A stretch of DNA of 10,897 bases from CAYPXN01 sp964470915 (GCA_964470915.1 CAYYEM010000047.1:1-10897); one strand, 5' to 3'; shown: positions 1 through 6,176, numbered from the stretch's first letter. Numbers and translations: made by a program. The notes: generated from the letters alone by a model not told the origin.

Positions 1-2
1 AA

Positions 3-239
3 TTATTGAAATGTGCCGCTGTGTTCGAATGGGTGGAGAAGATTGGAGGGTTAAAAAAGTTTATGAAAATCGAAAATGAAAATGAAAAGACAAAATTTTT
101 AAAAAGTAAGATTATTTTATCAGATGGAGTGAAAGGATTAGTGGATTTGCTTTTGGAAGATGTTGTGATTGAAGATTTAAAATCATTTAATTCAGGAGAC
201 TGTCAAAATGGAACAGAAACTGATCAATCCATTGCCTAA
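3..239 (+). CDS. Small hypothetical ORF, possibly the 3' end of a longer gene
   Basis: The reading frame is open to the left window edge, so this may be the C-terminal end of a longer protein. Possible internal starts are TTG at 6 and ATG at 63; the latter has a GGAGGG about 12 nt upstream, which is rather far. From the ATG the product would be 58 residues, mostly charged (Lys/Glu rich) with a Leu/Val-rich stretch in the middle. I do not recognise a family. The end overlaps the first 32 nt of the recombinase gene in another frame, so the two may be translationally coupled and belong to the same integrated element. It could also be a chance ORF. Confidence 0.35.
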   Translation, partial: LLKCAAVFEWVEKIGGLKKFMKIENENEKTKFLKSKIILSDGVKGLVDLLLEDVVIEDLKSFNSGDCQNGTETDQSIA

Positions 240-1920
240 ACGGGTATTACGAGCAGCAATTTATGCTCGTTACTCTTCGGAAATGCAGGCTTCTACTTCT
301 GCGAAAGATCAAATTAACCGGATAATTTCTTTAGCGGAAAGAGACCAAATCGATTCGCGCCTTTTTCCAGGGGCTAAAGTCCAAATTATAGAAGAATGGA
401 TTCAAAAGGATGAAGCTATTACCGGGAAAATAGCAGGTCGAGCTGGATATCAAAAAGTTCTTCAAGGTCTGCGTGAAAAGGAATTCGATATTTTAATTGT
501 GGATGATCTTTCTCGACTTACCAGATCTTTGGGAAACTTGCTCGACCTCTATCAGCTCTTACGTCATTACGATGTTGAGCTTCTTTCCGTCTCTGACAGG
601 GTTTCGAGTGCCGATTATAATGCAAAAACATTTTTTACGGTTAAAGGGATGGTGGCAGACTTTGGAAATGATGCGCATTCGGAACGAACTAAACGAGGGC
701 TTGAAGCAAGAGCCAGAGAAAAATTTTCTACCGGGGTAAAGCCCTATGGCTACGACTCTAGGCCGACTCGAATAGAGAAGCGGAAAGGCAAAGAGGTTAA
801 ATCTCATTTTGAAATCATCGTTAATCCAGAAGAGGCGGAAGTTGTAAGATTGATCTATCAAACTTACGCTGATGGCTATGGCAAAGTTTATATTGCTAAA
901 ATCTTGAATCAGAAAGGCCTGAAGTGTCCTCGAATTTCTACCGGATGGAAACCTGGGATTATCACTAAAATTCTCAGAAACGAAAAATATACCGGACGTT
1001 GGGTTTATAATTCGATGAAATATTCTTTCGATCCTGAAACCAATCACAGAGTAACCAAAATTAAACCCAAAGAAGAATGGATTATTCATGATCGCCAAGA
1101 CCTTAGGATAGTTAGTCAAGACCTTTGGGAACAGGTACAAGTACGTTTTAAAGCTAATGAAGAGACTCGCCAGCGGACAAACCCAGGTACCAAGCGACAT
1201 ATATTTGGTCCAACGAAGCGCCTGGATAATTGCCATCTTCTTTCTGGTAGTTTGACTTGTGGCGATTGCGGGGCAGCCATGGTTTTAGTTTCCGGGCGAA
1301 GAGGCGGTTATTATGGATGTTTTGCGTCTTACAATCAGGGGATCTGTAAAAACCGATCTTTGGTACGGAGAGAGAAGATCGAAAGGAATTTTTTGGATTA
1401 TCTTCGCGAAAACGTGGTGAAAGATCCGGAGGTGATTCAATATGCTACTCAAAAATATAATGAGATCGTCAAAAATTATCTTCGAAAAGCTCCGAATAAA
1501 AAAAGAGACCTTGAGAGAGAATTGCAAAAAGTTTCGACAGAGCTTTCCAAGCTAGTTCAATTTATTGTGGAGGCAGATTCTCCCGATCTGGACACCATAA
1601 GATTGGCAATTCGGGAAAGAGAAAGCAGTAAGGCAAGAATTTCAGAAGAATTGATCAAACTGTCTAATACCCAAGAGAAGAGGTTTTTGATTACCCCATA
1701 TCTCGTTCAGAATAGGCTTGAGACGATTATCGAGCACATTGCGGCTAAAGGTGACCGGTATAATGGGATCGTTAAAAAGATACTGAAGGGGCCCTTAACT
1801 TTGAGCAAAAAAAAAGAGGAGACCATGTTGAATGGTCTCCTCGATATTGGTGGAGCAATGGGTGCGAGCCATTGCTCCAGAGCGTCCCCAACGGGATTCG
1901 AACCCGTGTTACCGCCGTGA
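208..1920 (+). CDS. Large serine recombinase (site-specific integrase) with a host-derived C-terminal extension
   Basis: DNA-cutting and rejoining enzyme of the large serine recombinase family, which integrates and excises mobile elements. The N-terminal resolvase domain spans about residues 14-170. It has YARYS with predicted nucleophile Ser23 and the active-site helix DLSRLTRS (Arg103, Arg106). A recombinase DNA-binding domain follows (about 175-320). A zinc beta-ribbon carries Cys351, Cys354, Cys371 and Cys380, and a charged coiled-coil region lies at about 430-490. The ATG at 208 has an AGGAG at 194-198. The native protein probably ended near residue 534. The last 37 or so residues translate the antisense of a tRNA terminator and the tRNA-Glu gene, and the TGA stop lies opposite the anticodon loop. 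That chimeric end suggests the element boundary lies here. Activity is untested, but no catalytic residue appears missing. Confidence 0.93.
   Translation: MEQKLINPLPKRVLRAAIYARYSSEMQASTSAKDQINRIISLAERDQIDSRLFPGAKVQIIEEWIQKDEAITGKIAGRAGYQKVLQGLREKEFDILIVDDLSRLTRSLGNLLDLYQLLRHYDVELLSVSDRVSSADYNAKTFFTVKGMVADFGNDAHSERTKRGLEARAREKFSTGVKPYGYDSRPTRIEKRKGKEVKSHFEIIVNPEEAEVVRLIYQTYADGYGKVYIAKILNQKGLKCPRISTGWKPGIITKILRNEKYTGRWVYNSMKYSFDPETNHRVTKIKPKEEWIIHDRQDLRIVSQDLWEQVQVRFKANEETRQRTNPGTKRHIFGPTKRLDNCHLLSGSLTCGDCGAAMVLVSGRRGGYYGCFASYNQGICKNRSLVRREKIERNFLDYLRENVVKDPEVIQYATQKYNEIVKNYLRKAPNKKRDLERELQKVSTELSKLVQFIVEADSPDLDTIRLAIRERESSKARISEELIKLSNTQEKRFLITPYLVQNRLETIIEHIAAKGDRYNGIVKKILKGPLTLSKKKEETMLNGLLDIGGAMGASHCSRASPTGFEPVLPP
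1807..1842 (-). terminator. Rho-independent terminator of the tRNA-Glu transcript
   Basis: Read on the minus strand, a perfect 10-bp stem (arms 1833-1842 and 1816-1825, GAGGAGACCA with its complement) encloses a 7-nt loop. It is followed directly by nine T residues (1807-1815). This is a textbook intrinsic terminator about 40 nt beyond the tRNA-Glu 3' end. It lies inside the 3' coding end of the oppositely oriented recombinase gene. Confidence 0.9.
1848..1879 (-). other. Perfect hairpin resembling an internally deleted tRNA
   Basis: The arms 1851-1861 and 1869-1879 are perfect 11-bp inverted repeats around a 7-nt loop. Read on the minus strand from 1878 it gives GGAGCAA, then TG, then GCTC, a short linker, TTGCTCC, A and CCA. 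That matches tRNA acceptor 5' strand, positions 8-9, D-stem 5' strand, acceptor 3' strand, discriminator and an encoded CCA, with everything from the D-loop to the T-arm missing. It may be a tRNA remnant. It may equally be a processing hairpin 3' of tRNA-Glu, or part of the recombinase attachment site. Confidence 0.45.
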
Positions 1921-1955
1921 AAGGGCGGTGTCCTTGGCCTCTAGACGATGGGGAC
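1883..1955 (-). tRNA. tRNA-Glu (anticodon TTC)
   Basis: This 73-nt cloverleaf has a perfect 7-bp acceptor stem beginning GTCCCCA and a discriminator G. The anticodon stem CCGCC/GGCGG encloses the loop CTTTCAC, so the anticodon is TTC (complement at 1919-1921). The T-arm carries the canonical GGTTCGAATCC core. CCA is not encoded. The gene lies downstream of tRNA-Lys on the same strand and is followed by its own intrinsic terminator. The serine recombinase gene runs into its 3' end from the other side, as expected where an element has integrated beside a tRNA gene. Confidence 0.97.
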
Positions 1956-1958
1956 AGT

Positions 1959-2079
1959 GAGAGTTCGATAAAGCTTCATCTACTTCGTTGCCTTTCGTTT
2001 GTGATCCTCACGTAGCATCCAGCTACGCTGCGGTCACTCTCTCAAGGCTGCCTTGCAGCTGAATCTTTCTCAAACTCTC
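1959..2079. repeat. Long imperfect palindrome (about 121 bp) between the two tRNA genes
   Basis: The two halves, centred on 2019, match each other's reverse complement at about 38 of 59 positions by hand count. Matching is strongest at the outer ends (gagagtt...aaag...ttc at 1959-1977 against 2061-2079, about 16 of 19) and at the centre (CGTAGC 2011-2016 with GCTACG 2022-2027). It would fold as one long hairpin in DNA or in the tRNA precursor. A MITE-like or REP-like mobile palindrome is plausible. I see no coding potential in it. Confidence 0.6.
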
Positions 2080-2100
2080 GTAAATCAAAGAACAATTACT

Positions 2101-2153
2101 CCCCAATTTTGCGATGGGGGTTATTAGGGGGGAGAAAGAATTCTTCCCCTAAT
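2101..2153. other. Two G/C-run hairpins in the tRNA spacer
   Basis: CCCCA (2101-2105) pairs with TGGGG (2115-2119). ATTAGGGG (2123-2130) pairs with CCCCTAAT (2146-2153), the latter enclosing the palindrome AAGAATTCTT (2136-2145). Both lie in the trailer of tRNA-Lys. Neither is followed by a clear T-run on the minus strand, so I would not call them terminators. Confidence 0.4.
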
Positions 2154-2157
2154 CAGA

Positions 2158-2186
2158 GCCCAGTCAGAATTTACTTCTGGCTGGGC
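2158..2186 (-). other. Strong hairpin just 3' of tRNA-Lys
   Basis: The arms 2158-2169 and 2175-2186 match at 11 of 12 positions (GCCCAG.CAGAA with its complement) around a 5-nt loop, starting 5 nt beyond the tRNA-Lys 3' end. No T-run follows on the minus strand. It is more likely a processing or RNA-stability hairpin than a classical intrinsic terminator, which would let transcription continue to tRNA-Glu. Confidence 0.5.
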
Positions 2187-2191
2187 GAATG

Positions 2192-2264
2192 TGAGCCGGC
2201 CGGGGTTCGAACCCGGGACACCTGCCTTAAAAGGGCAGTGCTCTACCAGCTGAGCTACCGGCCC
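2192..2264 (-). tRNA. tRNA-Lys (anticodon TTT)
   Basis: This 73-nt cloverleaf has an acceptor stem GGGCCGG/CCGGCTC with one G-T pair and a discriminator A. The D-arm starts GCTC. The anticodon stem CTGCC/GGCAG encloses CTTTTAA (anticodon TTT, complement at 2229-2231), and the T-arm is CCGGG/CCCGG. CCA is not encoded. A TATTAT on the minus strand (2293-2298), about 29 nt upstream, is a possible -10 box; no good -35 box is visible. It is the first gene of a likely tRNA-Lys to tRNA-Glu transcription unit. Confidence 0.97.
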
Positions 2265-2288
2265 AAAAATTTGCAAAGCAAACTTTTG

Positions 2289-2372
2289 TTCTATAATAAG
2301 GGGCTCGCGTCGCCCTCTCCGTCGGCAAAGCCGTCGGAGCCTCCCCCTCAACGGCTATCGCCTTGAATAGAA
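2289..2372. repeat. Imperfect palindromic element upstream of tRNA-Lys
   Basis: The outer ends TTCTAT (2289-2294) and ATAGAA (2367-2372) are inverted copies, and short matching continues inward (AAGG against CCTT). The core is a GC-rich hairpin, CTCCGTCGGC (2317-2326) with GCCGTCGGAG (2330-2339), 9 of 10 pairs around an AAA loop. The intermediate part pairs poorly. With the palindrome on the other side of tRNA-Lys it leaves this tRNA bracketed by repeat-like sequence. It may contain the tRNA promoter in its left arm. Confidence 0.45.
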
Positions 2373-2586
2373 TGGATGGGAGCTTATGCTCAACAGAGCG
2401 GGGGTATTTATCAGAGGAGAAATGTTGCAGTCAAACTTTATCTTACAATTTTGTGTTTTGTGTCGTCCAAAATTTTGTGCAATATTCTACGCAACCAATT
2501 TTCAATTTATGTCGAGAATAGGGTATTAGTAAAAAAGTGTTTGTATCTGTCTTATTCTATTTGAAGGGGATAAGTGGGGATCTGAC
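2373..2586. other. AT-rich non-coding stretch upstream of the methyltransferase
   Basis: Together with the palindrome before it, this makes a gap of about 320 bp without a convincing gene. A 62-codon frame at 2376-2564 shows no ribosome binding site or recognisable pattern. The words AATTTTGTG occur twice (near 2447 and 2473). I find no promoter with good -35 and -10 boxes, though one for the next gene must lie here. Confidence 0.4.
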
Positions 2587-3579
2587 GTGGAAGTTCAACC
2601 AGAGTTGATTTTTAAAACCTATTGGGGTTTCGCTGCCAGCAAAGCCTTGGCAGTAGCCTTGGAGCTAGATGTATTTACTGCCATCCATGGGCGATTTAAC
2701 TCCGCAGAGAAGCTTTCTAAACAGCTTAAACTCCCTCTTCGCTCTACCCGCATTTTATTAGATGCCTTAGTGGGCTTGGGTCTGCTTTCAAAGTCTAAAA
2801 TGGCTTATTTGCTCACCCCAGAATCAAAAACCTATCTTGTAAAGTCAGAACCCCATTATTTAGGAAATATTTTTAGCCGTATAGAAGATGAGTTTAAACT
2901 GTGGAGCCATTTAGGTGAGGTAGTGAAGACTGGCAAGCATGTGAATGGGGTAGATTATGCTCATAAAGTGCAGTTTTATAGCCAATTAGCTCGAGATATC
3001 TTTCCTACCAGTTATGCTTCAGGTATTCAGGCTGCTAAAAAATTAGGAGTGGGAAAGAGCTTGAAAGGGATGAAAGTATTGGATTTGGCCTGTGGTTCTG
3101 GAGCTTGGGGACTTTCTTTTGCTTTGGCAGATAAAACTACTCAAGTTGTAGCGCAAGATTTAAATGAAGTTTTAGATGTAACAAGGCAATATGTAAGGAG
3201 ATTTAGAGCAGAATCCCAGTTTGATTTTTTACCAGGAGATATTCATACGATTGATTTAGGTAATCAAAACTATGATGCCATCATCCTAGGGCATATTTGC
3301 CAATGCTTGGGTGAGAATGATTCTAGAAAGCTTTTCAAGAAATGCTTTCAGGCACTAAAACCCCAGGGGCGTTTGATTATCGCAGAATTTGTGCCGAATG
3401 ATTTAAGGACAGCAGATCAGGTTAGTCTTTTGTTTGCTCTTCAAATGCTACTTGATACCCCTTCGGGAGATGTGTTTACCCTCAAAGAATTCAAGCGATG
3501 GGCTAATCTTACCGGGTTTAAAAAAGTAAATGCTTTAAAATTACTTTATCCCACTAGTGTAGTAGTGGCCCTGAAGTAG
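2587..3579 (+). CDS. SAM-dependent methyltransferase, O-methyltransferase (dimerisation plus catalytic domain) type
   Basis: This 330-residue, probably cytosolic enzyme moves a methyl group from S-adenosylmethionine to an unknown small substrate. Residues 10-85 form a winged-helix dimerisation domain typical of the plant-like and antibiotic O-methyltransferases (FAASKALAVALELDVF, then the RSTRILLDALVGLGLL helix). The Rossmann catalytic domain follows, with motif I VLDLACGSG (164-172), acidic Asp191 for the SAM ribose, Asp218 (GDIH) and the HICQCLGE segment (236-243) where such enzymes have their 'LH' helix. The start is GTG at 2587 with GGGGA 6 nt upstream; a stop codon in frame just before (2584-2586) rules out a longer form. 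It stands alone, converging on mtgA with 28 nt between the ends, so context does not reveal the substrate. BchU/hydroxyneurosporene-type and polyketide O-methyltransferases share this fold. Confidence 0.88.
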   Translation: MEVQPELIFKTYWGFAASKALAVALELDVFTAIHGRFNSAEKLSKQLKLPLRSTRILLDALVGLGLLSKSKMAYLLTPESKTYLVKSEPHYLGNIFSRIEDEFKLWSHLGEVVKTGKHVNGVDYAHKVQFYSQLARDIFPTSYASGIQAAKKLGVGKSLKGMKVLDLACGSGAWGLSFALADKTTQVVAQDLNEVLDVTRQYVRRFRAESQFDFLPGDIHTIDLGNQNYDAIILGHICQCLGENDSRKLFKKCFQALKPQGRLIIAEFVPNDLRTADQVSLLFALQMLLDTPSGDVFTLKEFKRWANLTGFKKVNALKLLYPTSVVVALK

Positions 3580-3607
3580 AAGTAATTCGTGAATTGCTTT
3601 CGCAAAT

Positions 3608-4351
3608 CTAATTCAACTCCTCAAAATTTCGTCCCCCCATTCTTTTTAAAATAATATTTTTGCGGCCTTGAGCGCGTCGGCTCCATCGGCTGGTATACAA
3701 GCTTGGATTAGGAATAATCGCTGCCAGATAGGCTGCTTCTGCATCGCTTAATTGATGAACGTCTTTTTTGAAGTAAAACTCACTGGCGGCTTGAGCTCCG
3801 TAAATGCCTTTTCCCCATTCGATGAGATTTAAATAAATTTCTAGGATACGTTGTTTTGTGAGCATTTTTTCCATCAGAATAGCAATGAGCATTTCTTTAG
3901 CTTTTCGCCAGGGATTTTTAGAGGAAGAAAGGTAGAGATTTTTGGCGAGTTGTTGGGTGAGTGTAGATCCGCCCCTTACAAATTTTTTCTTTTTAAGATT
4001 TAATTCGATGGATTCACGGATTGCTTCAGGGTCGATGCCTTCGTGATCAAAAAATGTATCATCTTCACCAATTAAAACCGCTTCTTGAAGGTTTTTCGAA
4101 ATTTCAGAGAGAGGCTTCCAGTTTTGATTAAAAGGGCAGGGATTATTACAAGTTTTCAGATAACGTTGAATAAATGCGCTCGTTTTAGGGTTGTGCAGTG
4201 AAAGAGACCACACTTCGAGGCAGATTCTTCCAAAATCAATCAGTAAAAAGATAAAAAAGAAAAGAGAAGCAAAAGCAATCCACCTGCGAAGTCGCGGTTT
4301 TGGGGGGCGAACTTGAGAATCTGGGTTTTGAGATAAAGTAGCGTTTTCCAT
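3608..4351 (-). CDS. mtgA: Monofunctional biosynthetic peptidoglycan transglycosylase
   Basis: Family GT51 glycosyltransferase that polymerises lipid II into glycan strands at the outer face of the inner membrane. The 247 residues comprise a basic N-terminus, one membrane anchor (about 24-46) and the GT51 domain. Motifs in order are EDDTFFDHEG (96-105, catalytic Glu96), GGSTLTQQLAKN (127-138), RKAKEM (149-154, second Glu153) and ILEIYLNLIEWGKGIYG (169-185). No transpeptidase domain follows, which separates it from class A PBPs. Length is normal for MtgA. The ATG at 4349-4351 has only a weak AAAGG 14 nt upstream. Two Cys (68 and 72) in the periplasmic linker could pair. The gene is divergent from efp, with under 100 bp between them. 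Confidence 0.95.
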   Translation of the reverse strand: MENATLSQNPDSQVRPPKPRLRRWIAFASLFFFIFLLIDFGRICLEVWSLSLHNPKTSAFIQRYLKTCNNPCPFNQNWKPLSEISKNLQEAVLIGEDDTFFDHEGIDPEAIRESIELNLKKKKFVRGGSTLTQQLAKNLYLSSSKNPWRKAKEMLIAILMEKMLTKQRILEIYLNLIEWGKGIYGAQAASEFYFKKDVHQLSDAEAAYLAAIIPNPSLYTSRWSRRAQGRKNIILKRMGGRNFEELN

Positions 4352-4403
4352 CGGACAGTAGTTGCCTTTAAATCATTGCTTATGTTAGGAGCCAGCATCT
4401 TTA

Positions 4404-4409
4404 TATAAT
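4404..4409 (+). promoter_or_regulatory. Candidate -10 box for efp
   Basis: A perfect TATAAT lies 39 bp before the efp start, in the mtgA/efp divergent region. The -35 region at the right spacing is poor (TATGTT at 4381-4386). A TSS near 4416 would leave a leader of about 30 nt ending in a perfect AGGAGG (4435-4440). Confidence 0.45.
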
Positions 4410-4447
4410 GAAATAAGCTTAATTCCAATATTTTAGGAGGAGTATCC

Positions 4448-5004
4448 ATGATTGCAGCAACCCAAATACGTCCTGGTATGTTTATTGAGTTTGAAGGCCA
4501 AGTTTACCATGTGTTGGAATCTATCCATCGCACCCCTGGTAACTTGCGAGCCTTTATGCAGGTAAAAATGAGAAATATCCGAACGGGTAACCAATTGGAA
4601 CAACGCTTTTCTTCTTTTGATAAAGTAGAAAAAGTAAACCTAGATAACCAACGCATGCAGTATCTTTATAAAGAAGGGGATGCCTACTTTTTTATGAATA
4701 CTGAAAATTATGAACAGGTTCAGTTAAATGAAAATGAATTAGGAGATGCTGCTCATTTCCTTTTGCCAGATGCTGTCATCCAGGTGCAGTTTTATGAAGG
4801 AAAACCTGTTGGGATTGATTTGCCAAAATCAATGGAATTCAAGGTGATTGAAACAGAGCCTTCTCAAAAAGGTCAAACCGCTACTTCAAGTTATAAACCT
4901 GCAAAAATTGAAACTGGTGTCATTATTAAGGTTCCTCAGTTTATTAATGAGGGAGATATTATTAAAGTAGATCCCACCACTCATGAATATATGGAGCGGG
5001 GAAA
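4448..5004 (+). CDS. efp: Translation elongation factor P (3' end in an assembly gap)
   Basis: EF-P binds stalled ribosomes and speeds peptide bond formation at polyproline runs. 185 codons are visible. They cover the KOW-like domain I (1-63) and the OB domains II (about 66-128) and III (about 130-185), ending in the conserved VDPTTHEYMERG. The stop must lie just inside the N run, because full-length EF-P is about 185-190 residues. The ribosome site AGGAGG is 7 nt before the ATG. The domain I loop that reaches the P-site tRNA reads TPGNLRAF, so the tip residue is Asn32. E. coli (Lys34), Bacillus (Lys32) and Pseudomonas (Arg32) have the modified residue at this place. No epmA, epmB or earP gene is in view. 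Confidence 0.96.
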
Positions 5005-5104
5005 NNNNNNNNNNNNNNNNNNNNNNNNNNNNNNNNNNNNNNNNNNNNNNNNNNNNNNNNNNNNNNNNNNNNNNNNNNNNNNNNNNNNNNNNNNNNNNNN
5101 NNNN
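5005..5104. other. Assembly gap (100 N)
   Basis: Exactly 100 N, a common placeholder length, so the true distance is unknown. It hides the efp stop codon, the efp-dnaJ intergenic region and the dnaJ ribosome binding site. The apparent single frame through efp and dnaJ is produced by the N run. Confidence 0.98.
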
Positions 5105-6121
5105 ATGGCTAAAAACTTCTACGAAATTTTAGGTGTTTCAAAAGACGCGAGTGAGGAAGAAATCAAAAAATCCTATCGTCGTTTAGCCAAAAAATATCAT
5201 CCCGATGTAAACAAGGGGGATAAGCAGGCAGAAGAACGCTTCAAAGAAATTTCAGAAGCTTACGAAGCTTTGTCAGATTCTGAAAAAAGAAAACAATACG
5301 ATATGTTTGGTTCCACAGGAGGAGCCGGCTTTGATCCTTCACAATGGGCTCGGGGTGGCGGTGCCGGTCCACATACTTACAGTTGGAGTAGTGGGGGGGA
5401 CTACGGAGATTTAGGAGATATTTTTCGCCAAGCTGGTTCACGTGGAAAATCTAAAAGAAGTGGTCAGCAATTTTCTCAGGATGATTTCGCCAGCATTTTT
5501 GGAGATATTTTTGGCGCTGGCGGACGTACTCAAAGCACCTATCAAGATTGGGGAAGACCTCGTGAAGACGTTGCCCCGACGCGTGGGAAAGATTTGTATT
5601 ATTCCATCGAACTTGATTTCATGGAAGCTGCGAAGGGAACGACTTCTAAAATTTCGATTCATCGAGGAAACAAGCTTGAAAAAATTGACGTAAAAATTCC
5701 TGCGGGAGTGAACAATGGTTCGAAAATTCGTTTAGCTGGAAAAGGAGAGGAAGTAACTAAAGGAGGCAAGGCCGGAGATCTTTATATTGAGATTAAAGTG
5801 AAGCCTCATCCTTTATTTTGGCGTGAAGGAAATGATGTTTACTTGGAAGCGCCTTTGAGCGTGGGAGAGGCTGTATTAGGCACTCCATTGCGTGTTCCTA
5901 CTTTAGATGGACATGCTGAAATCAAGGTGCCTGCAGGAACCGCTTCTGGGCAAAAGCTTCGCTTGAAAGGAAAAGGAGTTTCCAGTCTCGAAAAAAAAAT
6001 CCCGGGGGATATGTATGTGATGATTAATATTGTTCCTCCCAAATCGATTGATCACCGCTCAAAAGAGCTCATCGAAGAGTTTGAAAAACTCAATTCACTC
6101 AATCTTCGTAAAGACTTCTAA
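5105..6121 (+). CDS. Class B J-domain co-chaperone (DnaJ/CbpA type)
   Basis: Stimulates the ATPase of Hsp70 (DnaK) and delivers unfolded clients. From the ATG next to the gap it has 338 residues. The J domain (about 5-68) carries the invariant HPD at 32-34. The long Gly/Phe-rich linker (about 69-150) has two DIF-type motifs (GDIF at 104-107, SIFGDIF at 130-136). The two C-terminal beta domains (about 160-310) include IPAGVNNGSKIRLAGKG and VPAGTASGQKLRLKGKG. The four CxxCxGxG zinc repeats of class A DnaJ are absent, so it is a CbpA/DnaJ2-like protein. The ATG fits the usual J-domain start (MAKNFYEILGVS). It lies downstream of efp on the same strand. No dnaK or grpE is in the window. Confidence 0.94.
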   Translation: MAKNFYEILGVSKDASEEEIKKSYRRLAKKYHPDVNKGDKQAEERFKEISEAYEALSDSEKRKQYDMFGSTGGAGFDPSQWARGGGAGPHTYSWSSGGDYGDLGDIFRQAGSRGKSKRSGQQFSQDDFASIFGDIFGAGGRTQSTYQDWGRPREDVAPTRGKDLYYSIELDFMEAAKGTTSKISIHRGNKLEKIDVKIPAGVNNGSKIRLAGKGEEVTKGGKAGDLYIEIKVKPHPLFWREGNDVYLEAPLSVGEAVLGTPLRVPTLDGHAEIKVPAGTASGQKLRLKGKGVSSLEKKIPGDMYVMINIVPPKSIDHRSKELIEEFEKLNSLNLRKDF

Positions 6122-6158
6122 AGAATTATAAAACTTTTTTTACATCTTGTTTCGTGTT

Positions 6159-6176
6159 AAAGCATCCTTATGCTTT
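6159..6176 (+). promoter_or_regulatory. Small hairpin containing the start codon of the next gene
   Basis: AAAGCAT (6159-6165) and ATGCTTT (6170-6176) are perfect inverted copies around the loop CCTT. The ATG at 6170 is the first base triplet of the right arm. GTTTTAT follows, so it could also act as a weak terminator for dnaJ. The stem is short and AT-rich. Confidence 0.3.

Noticed and set aside
559..1236. 225-codon antisense ORF within the recombinase
   Set aside because: It mirrors the well-conserved recombinase reading frame and has no family features or ribosome site.
2109..2366. Overlapping ORFs on both strands across the tRNA-Lys gene
   Set aside because: Their apparently conserved peptides (such as VAQLVEH) are translations of the tRNA gene, a known annotation artefact.
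2376..2564. 62-codon ORF upstream of the methyltransferase
   Set aside because: No ribosome site, no recognisable pattern and AT-rich biased composition; a chance frame is the simplest explanation.
3580..3607. Possible bidirectional terminator between the convergent methyltransferase and mtgA genes
   Set aside because: Only 4-5 bp stems (for example TTGC-TTTC-GCAA) and no T-run on either side.
4448..6121. A single 557-codon frame joining EF-P and DnaJ
   Set aside because: It arises only because 100 N connect two frames that happen to agree. EF-P is already full length at the gap, and DnaJ starts with its normal N-terminus after it.
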